Shown: in pieces, positions 54,894-64,000 of the stretch | Numbering within the stretch: the stretch's first letter is position 1 | Layout: the number at the start of each line of letters is the position of its first letter | NCBI RefSeq assembly: GCF_023282985.1 | Contig: NZ_JAGQDC010000013.1 | Span: forward strand, 1 to 64,000 | Direction of reading: 5' to 3' | DNA: 64,000 bases | Origin: Serratia silvae | GTDB taxonomy: Bacteria; Pseudomonadota; Gammaproteobacteria; Enterobacterales; Enterobacteriaceae | Program-made: the position numbers and the translations under genes | The notes under the pieces: generated by a model | Told to the model about the DNA's origin: nothing | The model's database searches: none | Seen by the model: only the letters and a program-made list of their open reading frames with translations

Positions 54894-54956
54894 ATGGTTC
54901 GGGCAGTGCGCAGTTTTGTGCATATATTTTGACATTCTTGCCGGGTTTAAAGAGTC

Positions 54957-55505
54957 ATGGACAAAATTGATCATCATCGCCGTAAATGGCTGGCGTTAGG
55001 TAGCGCCGCCGTGGGTATCGCGCTGCTTCCAGGGCAGGCGTTTGCCAGTATTTCTACCTCTCGCCCACGTATTTTGTTGTTGAACAACCTCAATACCGGC
55101 GAATCCATCAAGGCCGAGTTCTTCAACGGTAAAGGTTACAATAAAGAAGAGTTGGCACGTCTGAACCATATCTTTCGTGATTATCGGGCCAATAAGGTCA
55201 AGAGCATCGATCCGGCTCTGTTTGATCATCTCTATCGCCTACAGGTGATGCTGGGTACCAGCAAACCGGTACAGCTGATTTCTGGCTACCGTTCAATGGC
55301 GACCAACACCGAAATGCGTGCGCACAGCCGTGGCGTGGCTAAGCAGAGCTACCACACCAAAGGGCAGGCGATGGATTTCCATATCGAAGGGATCCAACTG
55401 AGTAATATCCGTAAGGCCGCGTTAAAAATGCGTGCCGGTGGGGTAGGCTATTATCCACGTAGTAACTTTGTGCACATCGATACCGGCCCGGTGCGGACCT
55501 GGTAA
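54957..55505 (+). CDS. mepK: Murein endopeptidase MepK (YcbK, peptidase M15 family)
   Basis: MepK cleaves peptidoglycan cross-links, with preference for 3-3 links, in the periplasm. The 182-residue product equals the E. coli length. It has a twin-arginine-type signal (HRRKWLALGSAAVG, cleavage near Ala30). The zinc ligands are likely His133 and Asp140 in YHTKGQAMDFHI and His173 in VHIDTGP. Its place directly after ldtD puts the maker and cutter of the same bond together. A promoter-like sequence lies in the gap between them. Confidence 0.96.
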   Translation: MDKIDHHRRKWLALGSAAVGIALLPGQAFASISTSRPRILLLNNLNTGESIKAEFFNGKGYNKEELARLNHIFRDYRANKVKSIDPALFDHLYRLQVMLGTSKPVQLISGYRSMATNTEMRAHSRGVAKQSYHTKGQAMDFHIEGIQLSNIRKAALKMRAGGVGYYPRSNFVHIDTGPVRTW

Positions 55506-55573
55506 TCATTGTGCATCATGATCGGTGAATGACACCCGCCCCCTGGGCGTGGTGCTGTTGTCGTTGGAGTTTT

Positions 55574-56221
55574 ATGAAATACCATATTATCCCCGTAACG
55601 GCGTTCAGCCAGAACTGTACGCTCATCTGGTGCGACGTGACCAAACAGGCGGCGCTGGTCGATCCTGGCGGTGATCCGGAAAAACTGAAGGCGGCCATTG
55701 CCGAAAAGGGTGTGCAGGTCAGCCAGATCCTGCTGACGCACGGCCATCTCGATCACGTAGGCGCGGCGGCAGAAATGGCTGAGCATTATCAAGTGCCAAT
55801 CTATGGGCCGGATAAGGAAGATGCTTTCTGGCTTGAAGGTTTGCCAGCTCAGAGTCGCATGTTTGGCCTGGATGAATGCGCCGCTCTGACACCGACCAAA
55901 TGGTTGGAAGAGGGGGATAAAGTTCAGATAGGTGAGATGTCACTGAACGTACTGCATTGCCCTGGGCATACGCCCGGCCATATCGTTTTTATCAACGAAC
56001 AGGCGCGCCTGGCATTGGTGGGTGACGTGTTGTTCAACGGTGGCGTTGGCCGCAGCGATTTCCCACGCGGTGATCATCAGGCGCTGATTGCGTCGATCCG
56101 CAACAAGTTACTGCCTCAGGGCGACGACATGGCGTTTATTCCAGGACATGGCCCAATGTCTACCTTTGGCCAAGAACGTCAAACCAACCCCTTCCTGCGC
56201 GAAGAACCTGCCATCTGGTAA
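55574..56221 (+). CDS. gloC: Hydroxyacylglutathione hydrolase GloC (YcbL, glyoxalase II-like)
   Basis: GloC is a small metallo-beta-lactamase-fold enzyme that hydrolyses S-lactoylglutathione. The 215-residue product equals E. coli YcbL. Metal ligands are in [11 protein letters not shown] (His-x-His-x-Asp-His), [28 protein letters not shown] and [10 protein letters not shown]. The start [15 protein letters not shown] has GGAG upstream; the frame is open 15 codons earlier. A bidirectional terminator separates it from convergent aspC. Confidence 0.96.
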   Translation: MKYHIIPVTAFSQNCTLIWCDVTKQAALVDPGGDPEKLKAAIAEKGVQVSQILLTHGHLDHVGAAAEMAEHYQVPIYGPDKEDAFWLEGLPAQSRMFGLDECAALTPTKWLEEGDKVQIGEMSLNVLHCPGHTPGHIVFINEQARLALVGDVLFNGGVGRSDFPRGDHQALIASIRNKLLPQGDDMAFIPGHGPMSTFGQERQTNPFLREEPAIW

Positions 56222-56241
56222 GGGCCTTCCTGCAAAATAAC

Positions 56242-56266
56242 AAAGGGGCGCAAATGCGCCCCTTTT
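56242..56266. terminator. Bidirectional terminator between gloC and aspC
   Basis: AAAGGGGCGCA and TGCGCCCCTTT form a perfect stem with T-rich tails in both directions. It lies between convergent stops. Confidence 0.85.
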
Positions 56267-56281
56267 CAATGCTAAATCTGC

Positions 56282-57472
56282 TTACAGCACGGCAACGATG
56301 GCTTCGCACAGCGGCGCCATATTGTCCGGCGTCATACCTGCCACGTTAACGCGGCCGGAGTTAACGGCATACACGCCAAATTCATCACGCAGACGCAGAA
56401 CCTGCTCTTTGGTCAGGCCACTGAAAGAGAACATACCGTTCTGGTTGATGATGAAGCTGAAATCTTGCTCCGCCCCTTTCTCCTGTAGGGTATTGACGAA
56501 CAGTTGGCGCATACGGTGAATGCGCTGGCGCATGTCGGTCAGCTCTTGTTCCCAAATAGCGCGTAGCGCTGGGTTGCCCAAGATGGTGGCAACGACGGCT
56601 GCACCATGGGACGGCGGGTTCGAGTAGTTGGCACGGATCGCGGCTTTCACCTGGCTGAAGGCACGCTCGGCGGTTTCTGCATCGCCAGCCACCACGGTGC
56701 AGGCACCGACACGCTCGTTATACAGGCCAAAGTTCTTCGAGTAGGAGCTGGCAACGATCAGTTCCTGATGTTTGGCAGCAAAGATACGCAGACCCTGTGC
56801 ATCTTCTTCCAGGCCCTTGGCGAAGCCCTGGTAAGCAAAGTCGAACAGCGGCAACCAACCTTTGGACACGGACAGTTCAGCCAACTGAGTCCATTGCGCT
56901 TCGGTTGGATCGATGCCGGTCGGGTTATGGCAGCAGCCGTGGAACAGCACCACGTCACCGGACTGAGCCTGGTTAAGACTGGTGAGCAGGCCGTCGAAGT
57001 CCAGCGCATGGTTGGTTGCGTCGTAATAGTTATATTCCAATACTTCCAAGCCAACGGCACCAAAGACGTTTTTATGGTTTGGCCAGCTTGGGTTGCTGAC
57101 CCAGATACGCTTGGCGCTGGTCTGGTTGGCAATAAAGTCGGCCGCGACACGCAGGGCACCGGTGCCACCAGGCGTTTGTGCGGTACGGGCACGCTTGTCG
57201 GCAATGATTGGGCTCTGCTTGCCGAACAGCAACTCTTGCGTGCAGCTGGCAAATTCAGGAATACCTTCAATACCCAGGTAGTTTTTGGTGGTCTCATTTT
57301 CCAGCAGATACTGTTCAGCTTTTTTAACGCTGGTCAGCACCGGCGTTTTGCCAGTTTCGTCTTTATAGACGCCAATGCCCAGATTGATTTTATTCGGGCG
57401 AGCGTCGGCGCGGAAAATGTCAGTCAGACCCAGAATTGGATCGGCAGGTGCAGCGGTGATTTTTTCAAACAT
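56282..57472 (-). CDS. aspC: Aspartate aminotransferase
   Basis: AspC is the PLP enzyme that interconverts aspartate/2-oxoglutarate and oxaloacetate/glutamate. The 396-residue product equals the E. coli length. PLP contacts include TPGGTGALR and HNPTGIDPT, and the Schiff-base lysine lies in [26 protein letters not shown]-like [15 protein letters not shown] is the substrate-carboxylate region. An ATG five codons upstream is open, but [16 protein letters not shown] is the family start. A weak TTGTAG-N17-TATTCT lies about 150 bases upstream on the minus strand (57623-57651). Confidence 0.98.
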   Translation of the reverse strand: MFEKITAAPADPILGLTDIFRADARPNKINLGIGVYKDETGKTPVLTSVKKAEQYLLENETTKNYLGIEGIPEFASCTQELLFGKQSPIIADKRARTAQTPGGTGALRVAADFIANQTSAKRIWVSNPSWPNHKNVFGAVGLEVLEYNYYDATNHALDFDGLLTSLNQAQSGDVVLFHGCCHNPTGIDPTEAQWTQLAELSVSKGWLPLFDFAYQGFAKGLEEDAQGLRIFAAKHQELIVASSYSKNFGLYNERVGACTVVAGDAETAERAFSQVKAAIRANYSNPPSHGAAVVATILGNPALRAIWEQELTDMRQRIHRMRQLFVNTLQEKGAEQDFSFIINQNGMFSFSGLTKEQVLRLRDEFGVYAVNSGRVNVAGMTPDNMAPLCEAIVAVL

Positions 57473-57622
57473 GTCAGATGCTTCCATGGCCTAGAGTTAA
57501 GCAGACAGAAACATCAGGGTAGCGCCAGTTATCGCCTTTGCCAACCGTTTGCGAGAAAAACACCTCGATCTTGTGACGGCGGTAGGTTCAGCACAAAAAA
57601 TGACGGGGAAGGGCGGATTGGC

Positions 57623-57651
57623 AGAATAAAAAATGGTACAAAGCGCTACAA
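57623..57651 (-). promoter_or_regulatory. Weak promoter-like sequence upstream of aspC
   Basis: TTGTAG and TATTCT on the minus strand are 17 bases apart, 3/6 and 4/6 to consensus. It lies just past the ompF terminator, which suits an independent aspC promoter. Confidence 0.3.
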
Positions 57652-57653
57652 AC

Positions 57654-57679
57654 AAAAACAGGGCCGAAGCCCTGTTTTT
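57654..57679 (-). terminator. Rho-independent terminator of ompF
   Basis: AAAAACAGGGC and GCCCTGTTTTT form an 11-bp stem. Read on the minus strand, the loop is TTCG, a stable tetraloop, and the stem ends in TTTTTG. It lies 38 bases after the ompF stop. Confidence 0.92.
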
Positions 57680-57717
57680 AACTTAGCTGACGGCGAGCCG
57701 TCATCAAGTGCAATAAC

Positions 57718-58824
57718 TTAGAACTGGTAAACCAGACCAACAGCAACGGTGTCGTCAGTGTTCAGACCCAGTGCGTTGTTGTCATCCAACTGGTTGATCT
57801 GATAGTCAACATAGGTAGACATGTTTTTGTTGAAGTAGTAAGTCGCACCCACTTCTACATATTTGATCAGATCAACGTCACCGATACCATCGATTTTCTT
57901 GCCTTTAGACTGTACATAAGCAATAGAAGGACGCAGGCCGAAATCGAATTGATACTGGGCTACCAATTCAATGTTCTGTGCTTTGTTAGCAAAACCGGTG
58001 GTGCCATTCTGTGGGCTGTTAGTATTTTGGTTTTCAATGTAGGTGGCGTTACGGGTTTCACCGTACATTGCTGCCAGATAGACGTTGTTCGCGTCATATT
58101 TCAGAGCAGTTGCCCATTGCTCGGCACGAGAATCACCTTTGCTAGAGTGGCCATAAGTTGCGGCATCCTGACGATCGGTACGGTCAGAAGAAGCATACGC
58201 GGCAGACACGCCAACGCCGATTGCTGATTCATAGGTGCTGGAGATACCCCAACCGTCGCCATTCGCGCGGCTGATATCGCTACGTTCGTTTTTACCTTGG
58301 TACTGCAGACCAAAGTTCAGGCCGTCAACCAAGCCAAAGAAGTCTTTGTTACGATAGGTCAGCAGACCGGTAGAACGACCAACCATAAAGTTGTCATTGT
58401 AAGCTGAGTCGCCGCCGAATTCTGGCAACATATCTGTCCAGGACATTGGGTCATAAACGATACCGTAGTTACGACCATAATCCAGTGAGCCGTAGTCAGC
58501 AAACTTCAGACCGGCGAAGCCCAGACGGGTTTTGGTGCCGTCAGTAGCATCGCTGCCACCTTCGGTTTTGTTGGCTTGAACGTTGTATTCCCACTGGCCG
58601 TAACCGGTCAGTTGGTCAGCGATCTGAGTTTCACCTTTGAAGCCGAAACGAACGTAAGATTTATCACCATCATTACCGTCGTTGTCAGAGAAGTAGTGCA
58701 GGCCGTCAACTTTACCGTACAGATCCAGTTTGTTGCCGTCTTTGTTGTAGATCTCAGCTGCGTTGGCTGCACCAGCTGCTAACAGAGCTGGGATCACTAC
58801 TGCAAGAATGTTGCGCTTCATCAT
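57718..58824 (-). CDS. ompF: Outer membrane porin OmpF
   Basis: OmpF is a trimeric general diffusion porin of the outer membrane. The 368-residue precursor has a 22-residue signal peptide ([22 protein letters not shown]) before [19 protein letters not shown]. Constriction-loop L3 is in [20 protein letters not shown], and the C-terminus ends in the porin signature [10 protein letters not shown] with terminal Phe. Three ATG codons in a row leave the start between 58827, 58824 and 58821; 58824 reproduces the E. coli MMKRN. GAGGG precedes it. Its position between aspC and asnS and its promoter match E. coli ompF. Confidence 0.95.
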   Translation of the reverse strand: MMKRNILAVVIPALLAAGAANAAEIYNKDGNKLDLYGKVDGLHYFSDNDGNDGDKSYVRFGFKGETQIADQLTGYGQWEYNVQANKTEGGSDATDGTKTRLGFAGLKFADYGSLDYGRNYGIVYDPMSWTDMLPEFGGDSAYNDNFMVGRSTGLLTYRNKDFFGLVDGLNFGLQYQGKNERSDISRANGDGWGISSTYESAIGVGVSAAYASSDRTDRQDAATYGHSSKGDSRAEQWATALKYDANNVYLAAMYGETRNATYIENQNTNSPQNGTTGFANKAQNIELVAQYQFDFGLRPSIAYVQSKGKKIDGIGDVDLIKYVEVGATYYFNKNMSTYVDYQINQLDDNNALGLNTDDTVAVGLVYQF

Positions 58825-58959
58825 CATTATTACCCTCATTGGTTTTATTCGGACACCTTGCCACTGCCGCCAATAATTCTTTTGGAACTATTGTAGATAG
58901 ATTGGTGTCGTCCTGTGTCTGCACGCAGTGTTCCATTCACGGGCAGGTTTATCTAGAAC

Positions 58960-59011
58960 GAAAATGCTACCAATGTCGCAATCTGGTTTCAGAAAGCAAC
59001 GATGTGTAACA
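58960..59011 (-). promoter_or_regulatory. Probable OmpR-binding region of the ompF promoter
   Basis: On the minus strand this reads GTTACACATCGTTGCTTTC, then TGAAACC, later TTGGTAGCATTTTC. The E. coli ompF promoter has GTTACATATTTTTTCTTTT, TGAAACC and TTTGTAGCACTTTC in the same order, where OmpR binds. This comparison is from memory. Confidence 0.6.
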
Positions 59012-59062
59012 TTTTGTGTATTTTAGGGAACTTTGTGATGCAGGTCAATAATCAAAAATGCG

Positions 59063-59085
59063 AAAGGCCAGCTAAGCTGGCCTTT
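59063..59085 (-). terminator. Terminator of asnS
   Basis: AAAGGCCAGC and GCTGGCCTTT form a perfect 10-bp stem with a 3-base loop, 42 bases after the asnS stop. Downstream on the minus strand are CGCATTTTTG. Confidence 0.75.
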
Positions 59086-59127
59086 ATTATGTAAGGAAAT
59101 AGTTTAAATTATGTTTGGTTTTATGAT

Positions 59128-60528
59128 TTAGAAGCTTGCGTTACGCGGTGTTCTCGGGAACGGAATCACGTCGCGGACGTTCTGCACCCCGGTTACATAG
59201 GCGATTAAACGCTCAAAACCTAAACCAAAACCTGAATGTGGCACGGTACCATAGCGGCGCAGGTCACGGTACCACCAATAATCTTCCTTATTGAGGCCCA
59301 TCTCTGCCAGGCGCTGATCCAGCACATCCAGACGCTCTTCACGCTGTGAACCACCGATGATTTCACCAATGCCCGGCGCTAATACGTCCATCGCCGCTAC
59401 GGTTTTGCCATCTTCGTTCATGCGCATATAGAAGGCTTTGATATCTTTCGGGTAGTTTTTCACCACTACCGGAGCTTTGAAGTGTTGCTCTGCCAGATAG
59501 CGTTCGTGTTCAGACGACAGATCGATACCCCAGGAAACCGGGTTCTCAAAGGTCTGGCCGGAAGCGATCAGGATCTCTACCGCTTCGGTGTAATCCACTT
59601 GGGCGAAATCGGAAGAGACAAAGCGCTTCAGACGGTCGATGGCGTCTTTATCTACCCGCTCAGCAAAGAATTGCAGATCGTCGGCACGTTCATCCAGCAC
59701 CGCCTGGAAGACATACTTCAGCATGCTTTCGGCCAGCCCGGCAACGTCGTCGAGGGTGGCAAAGGCGACTTCCGGTTCGATCATCCAGAATTCCGCCAGA
59801 TGACGGCTGGTGTTCGAGTTCTCGGCACGGAAGGTGGGGCCAAAGGTGTACACTTTTGACAGTGCACAGGCGTAGGTTTCGCCGTTCAACTGGCCGGATA
59901 CGGTCAGGAAGGCCTCTTTACCGAAGAAATCCTGGTTGAAATCGACAGCGCCTTTATCGGTGCGCGGCAGGTTTTCCATATCCAGTGTGGAAACGCGGAA
60001 CATTTCACCGGCGCCTTCGGTGTCTGAAGCGGTGATCAGCGGGGTGGAAACCCAGAAATAACCGTTCTCGTGGAAGTAGCGGTGGATCGCCTGTGCCAAT
60101 GTGTGGCGAACGCGAGCAACAGCGCCAATCAGATTGGTGCGTGGGCGCAGGTGGGCAACTTCGCGCAAGTATTCAATGCTGTGGCGTTTGGCAGCCATTG
60201 GGTACGTGTCTGGATCGTCAACCCAACCTACCACCTTGATGGCCGTGGCTTGCAGCTCGAAGCTCTGGCCTTCACCCGGCGATGGTACCACGGTACCGGT
60301 CACTTCAACGGAACAGCCGGTGGTCAGGTGTAACACTTCGTCCTGATAATTCGGCAGAGAATCATTAACAACGGCCTGTAACGGATTAAAGCAGGAGCCG
60401 TCATAAACGGCGAGGAAGGAGATACCAGCTTTAGAATCTCTCCGGGTACGTACCCAACCGCGCACGGTGACTTCACTGTCAACCGCAGCACGACCTTGCA
60501 GTACGTCGACTACAGGCACTACGCTCAT
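59128..60528 (-). CDS. asnS: Asparaginyl-tRNA synthetase
   Basis: AsnS charges tRNA-Asn in the cytosol. The 466-residue product equals the E. coli length. It has an N-terminal OB anticodon-binding domain (residues about 15-100, with [18 protein letters not shown]). The class II catalytic core has motif 2 at [21 protein letters not shown] and motif 3 at [24 protein letters not shown] precedes the ATG. It has its own terminator and is flanked by pncB upstream and ompF downstream, the E. coli order. Confidence 0.99.
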   Translation of the reverse strand: MSVVPVVDVLQGRAAVDSEVTVRGWVRTRRDSKAGISFLAVYDGSCFNPLQAVVNDSLPNYQDEVLHLTTGCSVEVTGTVVPSPGEGQSFELQATAIKVVGWVDDPDTYPMAAKRHSIEYLREVAHLRPRTNLIGAVARVRHTLAQAIHRYFHENGYFWVSTPLITASDTEGAGEMFRVSTLDMENLPRTDKGAVDFNQDFFGKEAFLTVSGQLNGETYACALSKVYTFGPTFRAENSNTSRHLAEFWMIEPEVAFATLDDVAGLAESMLKYVFQAVLDERADDLQFFAERVDKDAIDRLKRFVSSDFAQVDYTEAVEILIASGQTFENPVSWGIDLSSEHERYLAEQHFKAPVVVKNYPKDIKAFYMRMNEDGKTVAAMDVLAPGIGEIIGGSQREERLDVLDQRLAEMGLNKEDYWWYRDLRRYGTVPHSGFGLGFERLIAYVTGVQNVRDVIPFPRTPRNASF

Positions 60529-60744
60529 AGATTTCTCTCTTATAAGTTTTGTTTCAGAAATAGGCTAACAACCCAAGAATTTGGGGATATTGCTATGTTA
60601 CTTGCCGCGTTGCAGAGCACAAGTAGAAATCATCAGAATGGGACAACATTTATTGAAGTGGGGTAAAAAACAGGAGGTATATAAAGGAAGAAAGGAACAG
60701 CCGACGAGAAATGCCCACACGGTTTGTATCACCGGTTGGCTCCT

Positions 60745-60808
60745 GTACCTCACCCCTGCACCGTAACAGCCCTTCTCCTTTTTGGGGAGAGGGCTGGGGG
60801 AAGGGAGC
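60745..60808 (-). repeat. Dispersed-repeat-like element and probable pncB terminator
   Basis: CAGCCCTTCTCC (60767-60778) and GGAGAGGGCTG (60786-60796) pair with one bulged T. CACCCCTG and GGGGGAAGGG flank them. This CCCTCTCC/GGAGAGGG type of intergenic repeat is widespread in gammaproteobacterial genomes. Here it lies directly after the pncB stop and may end that transcript, though no clean T-run follows. Confidence 0.55.
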
Positions 60809-60809
60809 C

Positions 60810-62015
60810 TTAACTGGCTTTTTTAACCAGCGGCAGATCGAAGGCTTTGCGCAGCGCTTTGACGAATGCGGGGTCCTGGCAGATGGTTTTGCCAGGGCTA
60901 TCGGACAGTTTGGCCACTGGTTTGCCTTTGCACTCGACCAGCTTGATCACGATATTTAACGGTTTGACGCCGGGGATATTACAGGTCAGACGCGTGCCGA
61001 TGCCGAACACCAGGTTGATGCGCCGATCAAAGTGGCGATACAGCGCCAATGCCTTATCCAGATCCAGATTGTCTGAAAACACCAGCGTCTTGCTCATGGG
61101 ATCGATACCTAATTGCTGGTAATGGGCAATGGCTTTTTCACCCCATTCGATCGGATCGCCAGAGTCGTGGCGCAGCCCTTGATAACGTTGGGCAAACTGC
61201 TTACCGAAATCACGCAGGAACGCATCCATAGTGATGCAGTCGGTAAGTGCAATACCGAGATGATCGGGATATTCATCCAGCCAGGCCTGCAAGGCGGCAC
61301 GTTGGCTGTTGGCCAGCACCGGGCTAATCTGTTGATGTGCCTGGAACCATTCATGGGCTTGCGTGCCGACCGGTGCCAGATCCAGCCGATGCGCCAAATC
61401 ATAGTTACTGGTGCCGACCAGATAGGGGAATTCGTTTTTCAACGTGCTGACAATGGCCTGTTGCACATCGTGGGAAAAACGGCGACGGCTGCCAAAGTCC
61501 ATCAGCTTGAAGCGTGAGATATCAATATCCCCGCTCAGTTGCTTGAACTGCGCCAGGTTCTGGCGCAACTGGCTTATTGCCATCTCTGGTGTAGCCTGTG
61601 GCGAACGGTGGCGGTGCACCACTTCGCTGATCACCGCCAACAATGGCACTTCCCACATAATCACTTCGCGCCAGGGGCCAGCGATACGGATATGCAATTT
61701 GCCGTCGTGATTGTCAATGGTGACCTGCTGCGGATCGTAGCGAAACTCCCGCAGCCAGCTCAGGTAATCCTGATGGAAGAATGGCAGGCTGGAGAGATAG
61801 CGGTATTCGGCTTCGGTTAGCGCCAACTCGCTCATCATGGCAACCTGCGCGCGGATCTCATCGGCATATTCGCCCAGCAGCTCGTCGCCACGGCAACGAA
61901 ACTCCGCCGCAACGGTAATTGCGGGGTAGCGATGGAACACTGCTTGCTGCATATGAAGCTTGTAGGCATCAGTATCAAGCAGTGAAGTCAAAATCGGGGA
62001 AGCGTATAGAGTCAT
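60810..62015 (-). CDS. pncB: Nicotinate phosphoribosyltransferase
   Basis: PncB converts nicotinate to nicotinate mononucleotide in NAD salvage. The 401-residue product (E. coli 400) begins [31 protein letters not shown]. The phosphorylated histidine is expected in [14 protein letters not shown], and the phosphate-binding region is [19 protein letters not shown]. The Shine-Dalgarno is weak (GAGGATGC is 12-15 bases from the ATG). The upstream 253 bases contain an inverted repeat that could be an operator. Confidence 0.98.
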   Translation of the reverse strand: MTLYASPILTSLLDTDAYKLHMQQAVFHRYPAITVAAEFRCRGDELLGEYADEIRAQVAMMSELALTEAEYRYLSSLPFFHQDYLSWLREFRYDPQQVTIDNHDGKLHIRIAGPWREVIMWEVPLLAVISEVVHRHRSPQATPEMAISQLRQNLAQFKQLSGDIDISRFKLMDFGSRRRFSHDVQQAIVSTLKNEFPYLVGTSNYDLAHRLDLAPVGTQAHEWFQAHQQISPVLANSQRAALQAWLDEYPDHLGIALTDCITMDAFLRDFGKQFAQRYQGLRHDSGDPIEWGEKAIAHYQQLGIDPMSKTLVFSDNLDLDKALALYRHFDRRINLVFGIGTRLTCNIPGVKPLNIVIKLVECKGKPVAKLSDSPGKTICQDPAFVKALRKAFDLPLVKKAS

Positions 62016-62055
62016 ATCGCGTTACAGCATCCTCGTCAGGCGCGTGTCCAAATCC

Positions 62056-62095
62056 GGATAATCATAAAAGTGGGGGGAGTATACCCGGATTATCC
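62056..62095. promoter_or_regulatory. Inverted repeat flanking a -10-like sequence upstream of pncB
   Basis: GGATAATC (62056-62063) and GATTATCC (62088-62095) are perfect 8-base inverted arms, each preceded by CC or CG. On the minus strand a TATACT (62079-62084) lies between them, about 65 bases before pncB. This would fit an operator at the pncB promoter. It is not the TGTTTA-N6-TAAACA-type NadR box. Confidence 0.4.
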
Positions 62096-62268
62096 TGTTA
62101 TTGAAGCCTCATCACACCACAAATGGCCGGAATGGGTCGAGGATTAAACGTGCCTTTATTTTACCGGAGGCGCAACGTCAGACGGAAAATGCCAGATAAT
62201 CCAATAAACTGAATAACTTAGTCGATTTACTGATAAAAATTATGAGGTTAATTATTTTAAACACAGAT

Positions 62269-63969
62269 TCAGATAAAGCCGGTTGGGGTATAAATACTGA
62301 CCCGATTGCGCCCGCTCTTCTTACAAAAATAGAGCGCTTCGTCGGCCTGTTTGATGGCCGGATGCAGTCCTGCCAGATCGCCTACGGCGGCGATGCCACA
62401 GCTGATGGTAAAGCGCACCCGTTTACCGTTGAGTAACTCCAGGCACATCTGTTGGGTTTGTTCACGCAGCACATCCATCATGCTGCGTGCATTTTCCAGG
62501 GAACAGTGACCGAGCAGCAGGGCAAATTCCTCACCGCCATAGCGACAAAAGATATCGCTGGAACGAAAGGAGTTACTTAACGACTGTGCGAACATCACCA
62601 GTACTCGGTCGCCGATATCGTGGCCATAGGTATCATTGAGACGTTTGAAGTTATCGATATCGATCAAACAGAACGCCTGCGGGTAGTTACTCTGGGTGAG
62701 CATTTCGCACTCGAGGAAAAATTTGCGGCGGTTATAAATGTTGGTCAACGGATCGAAGAACGACGAGACTTCCAGTTCTTTGATGAGCTGCTGCTTTTCG
62801 TTTTCCAGTGCGAGCTTGACCTGATTGTATTGTTTGAGCTGGGTGATGGCATCACTGATGGCGATCAGCTCTTTGCTGTAAAAAGGTTCGTTGTCATCAA
62901 TTTTCATATCGCCTTTTGACAGGCGCAGAATATTGTTATGCGTCTTGGTCAGCCAGCGGCTGATGTTGGAACAGAAGATCAGAGACGGCAACAAAATGAA
63001 CAGGGTAATAAGCCCGCCCAGGGAGATCATGGAGTAGATGGCCGTCTGGCTATCATACATTTTGGCTTGGGATGCGGCTATTTCCAGCTCAAAACTGCGT
63101 TCATAAAGCTTCTGGAAAAGCCGGTCCATCTCCTCAATATAGCCAGCGATCAAGTCGATGTCGTAGACGTTATTATGGTTGATGGCTTGATATAACTCGT
63201 CGGAAATGTTGATGATCCGATCGTTTGAGATACTATGCAGTATCTTATCCACCAATTCGGAAATCTGTGGGTCGGTATAAGCCTGTTTCATAAAGCCTAA
63301 GCGGTCACCGAGCATGTTGATAACGCCAGTCAACTGAATAGCCTTCAGGTAAGCATTCTTACGTTCCTGGCTGTTGAGGTTGACGTCGATAATCTGATCG
63401 ATCAACTCGGTCAGGGACATATTCAGGCGGTTATTCAGGCGGATGCCTTCCAAAAACATGAAGGAGTCTGCTTTGATCAGCCGGGTGTCGTAGGTATAGC
63501 GGTAGAAGGCTTTGGAAGTCTGGGCGATATAGTAGGCACTGTTGATATTGAACAGATTGCTGTTGGTGCCGTTGATGTGGGAAACCTGACGCGAATCGTT
63601 ATCCAGCAGCCTTTCCATCCAATCGAGCATAGAAAGTATGGCAACCTTTTGCCGAATGCCCAAGCGCAGGGTAAGCTCGCCGTCGATATGGGATTTAGCC
63701 ACCGCGATTTTTTCACGCGCCTGTTTATCGGCCTGTTGCCATTGAGCCTTGGTCACAGATTGATCAACCAGGCCTAATCTTTTTAACCGATGTGTCATCA
63801 GCGTAGCCTGAAAAGCTTCGGCAACTTCTTTGGTTCTGCTGATTTTATACAGGTTATCCAGACTTTGGTCATAACTGGCTTGAGCCTTTATCAGCCCATT
63901 GGCAATAAAAACCGCAAAGGACAGCATGATGGTTAAGGTGAAGAAATAGATCAGGTATTTTACTTTCAT
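62269..63969 (-). CDS. Membrane-anchored GGDEF diguanylate cyclase
   Basis: A 566-residue sensor enzyme that should make cyclic di-GMP. One hydrophobic segment (residues about 5-24) and another (about 310-332, SMISLGGLITLFILLPSLIF) enclose a mostly helical periplasmic domain of roughly 285 residues that I do not recognise. A HAMP-like linker (ISRWLTKTHNNILRLSKGDM) and a short coiled coil follow. The GGDEF domain carries the active-site GGEEF (478-482) with an inhibitory RxxD site (Arg469-Ser-Ser-Asp472), so it looks active and feedback-regulated. A GGA lies before the ATG. In E. coli pepN, not a cyclase, lies next to pncB. Confidence 0.9.
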   Translation of the reverse strand: MKVKYLIYFFTLTIMLSFAVFIANGLIKAQASYDQSLDNLYKISRTKEVAEAFQATLMTHRLKRLGLVDQSVTKAQWQQADKQAREKIAVAKSHIDGELTLRLGIRQKVAILSMLDWMERLLDNDSRQVSHINGTNSNLFNINSAYYIAQTSKAFYRYTYDTRLIKADSFMFLEGIRLNNRLNMSLTELIDQIIDVNLNSQERKNAYLKAIQLTGVINMLGDRLGFMKQAYTDPQISELVDKILHSISNDRIINISDELYQAINHNNVYDIDLIAGYIEEMDRLFQKLYERSFELEIAASQAKMYDSQTAIYSMISLGGLITLFILLPSLIFCSNISRWLTKTHNNILRLSKGDMKIDDNEPFYSKELIAISDAITQLKQYNQVKLALENEKQQLIKELEVSSFFDPLTNIYNRRKFFLECEMLTQSNYPQAFCLIDIDNFKRLNDTYGHDIGDRVLVMFAQSLSNSFRSSDIFCRYGGEEFALLLGHCSLENARSMMDVLREQTQQMCLELLNGKRVRFTISCGIAAVGDLAGLHPAIKQADEALYFCKKSGRNRVSIYTPTGFI

Positions 63970-64000
63970 GCCAATCCGTTTCTCCTGTTGGCTCTAAGAT

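Larger units (their letters stand above)
58825..59127. other. ompF-asnS intergenic region
   Basis: These 303 bases contain the ompF leader and promoter with OmpR-like sequences (58960-59011) and the asnS terminator (59063-59085). No gene is seen. An A+T-rich stretch with repeated TTTTAG/TTTGTG text lies between the two elements. Confidence 0.6.

Overview
This window is an ordinary enterobacterial chromosome segment, most likely from Serratia or a close Yersiniaceae relative. The proteins match Escherichia coli orthologues almost end to end, and the backbone order follows the E. coli trxB-lrp-ftsK-lolA-rarA-serS ... pfl-focA-ycaO ... serC-aroA-cmk-rpsA-ihfB-comEC-msbA-lpxK ... kdsB ... mukFEB ... 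aspC-ompF-asnS-pncB stretch. No rRNA, tRNA, insertion sequence, prophage or CRISPR array was seen. Assignments rest on remembered family sequences, not on a search.

Layout. 1-9.5 kb: trxB (minus), lrp, ftsK with a perfect LexA box, lolA, rarA, serS. 9.5-17.5 kb: an anaerobic respiration island at the place where E. coli keeps dmsABC. Here it has two different molybdenum catalytic subunits (one YnfE/F-like, one DmsA-like), one shared DmsB and DmsC, a DmsD-type chaperone and a NapF-like ferredoxin. Each catalytic gene has its own FNR-like and NarL/P-like sites. 17.6-27.3 kb: ycaD transporter, then on the minus strand pflA, pflB, focA and ycaO (anaerobic formate metabolism), followed by plus-strand ansB and ycaP. 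27.5-38.4 kb: serC-aroA, cmk, rpsA, ihfB, comEC-msbA-lpxK.

38.4-41 kb holds genes absent from this place in E. coli: a DUF1338 (HglS-like) gene on the minus strand and two cold-shock genes, the second with a degraded RNA-binding motif. 41-45.3 kb: ycaQ, ycaR-kdsB, ycbJ, elyC. The ycaQ-ycaR gap contains a perfect CRP-type palindrome and an unrecognised minus-strand 19-codon ORF with its own promoter-like sequence. 45.4-52.7 kb: the tightly overlapped cmoM-mukF-mukE-mukB operon. 52.9-56.2 kb: ldtD, mepK, gloC (3-3 cross-link formation and cleavage are adjacent). 56.3-64 kb, all minus strand: aspC, ompF, asnS, pncB and a membrane diguanylate cyclase.

The themes that tie the accessory parts together are anaerobic metabolism (dms island, pfl-focA, ansB) and the cell envelope (lolA, msbA, lpxK, kdsB, elyC, ldtD, mepK, ompF). 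The most unusual content is the hybrid two-catalytic-subunit dms locus and the small CRP-site/short-ORF unit after ycaQ.
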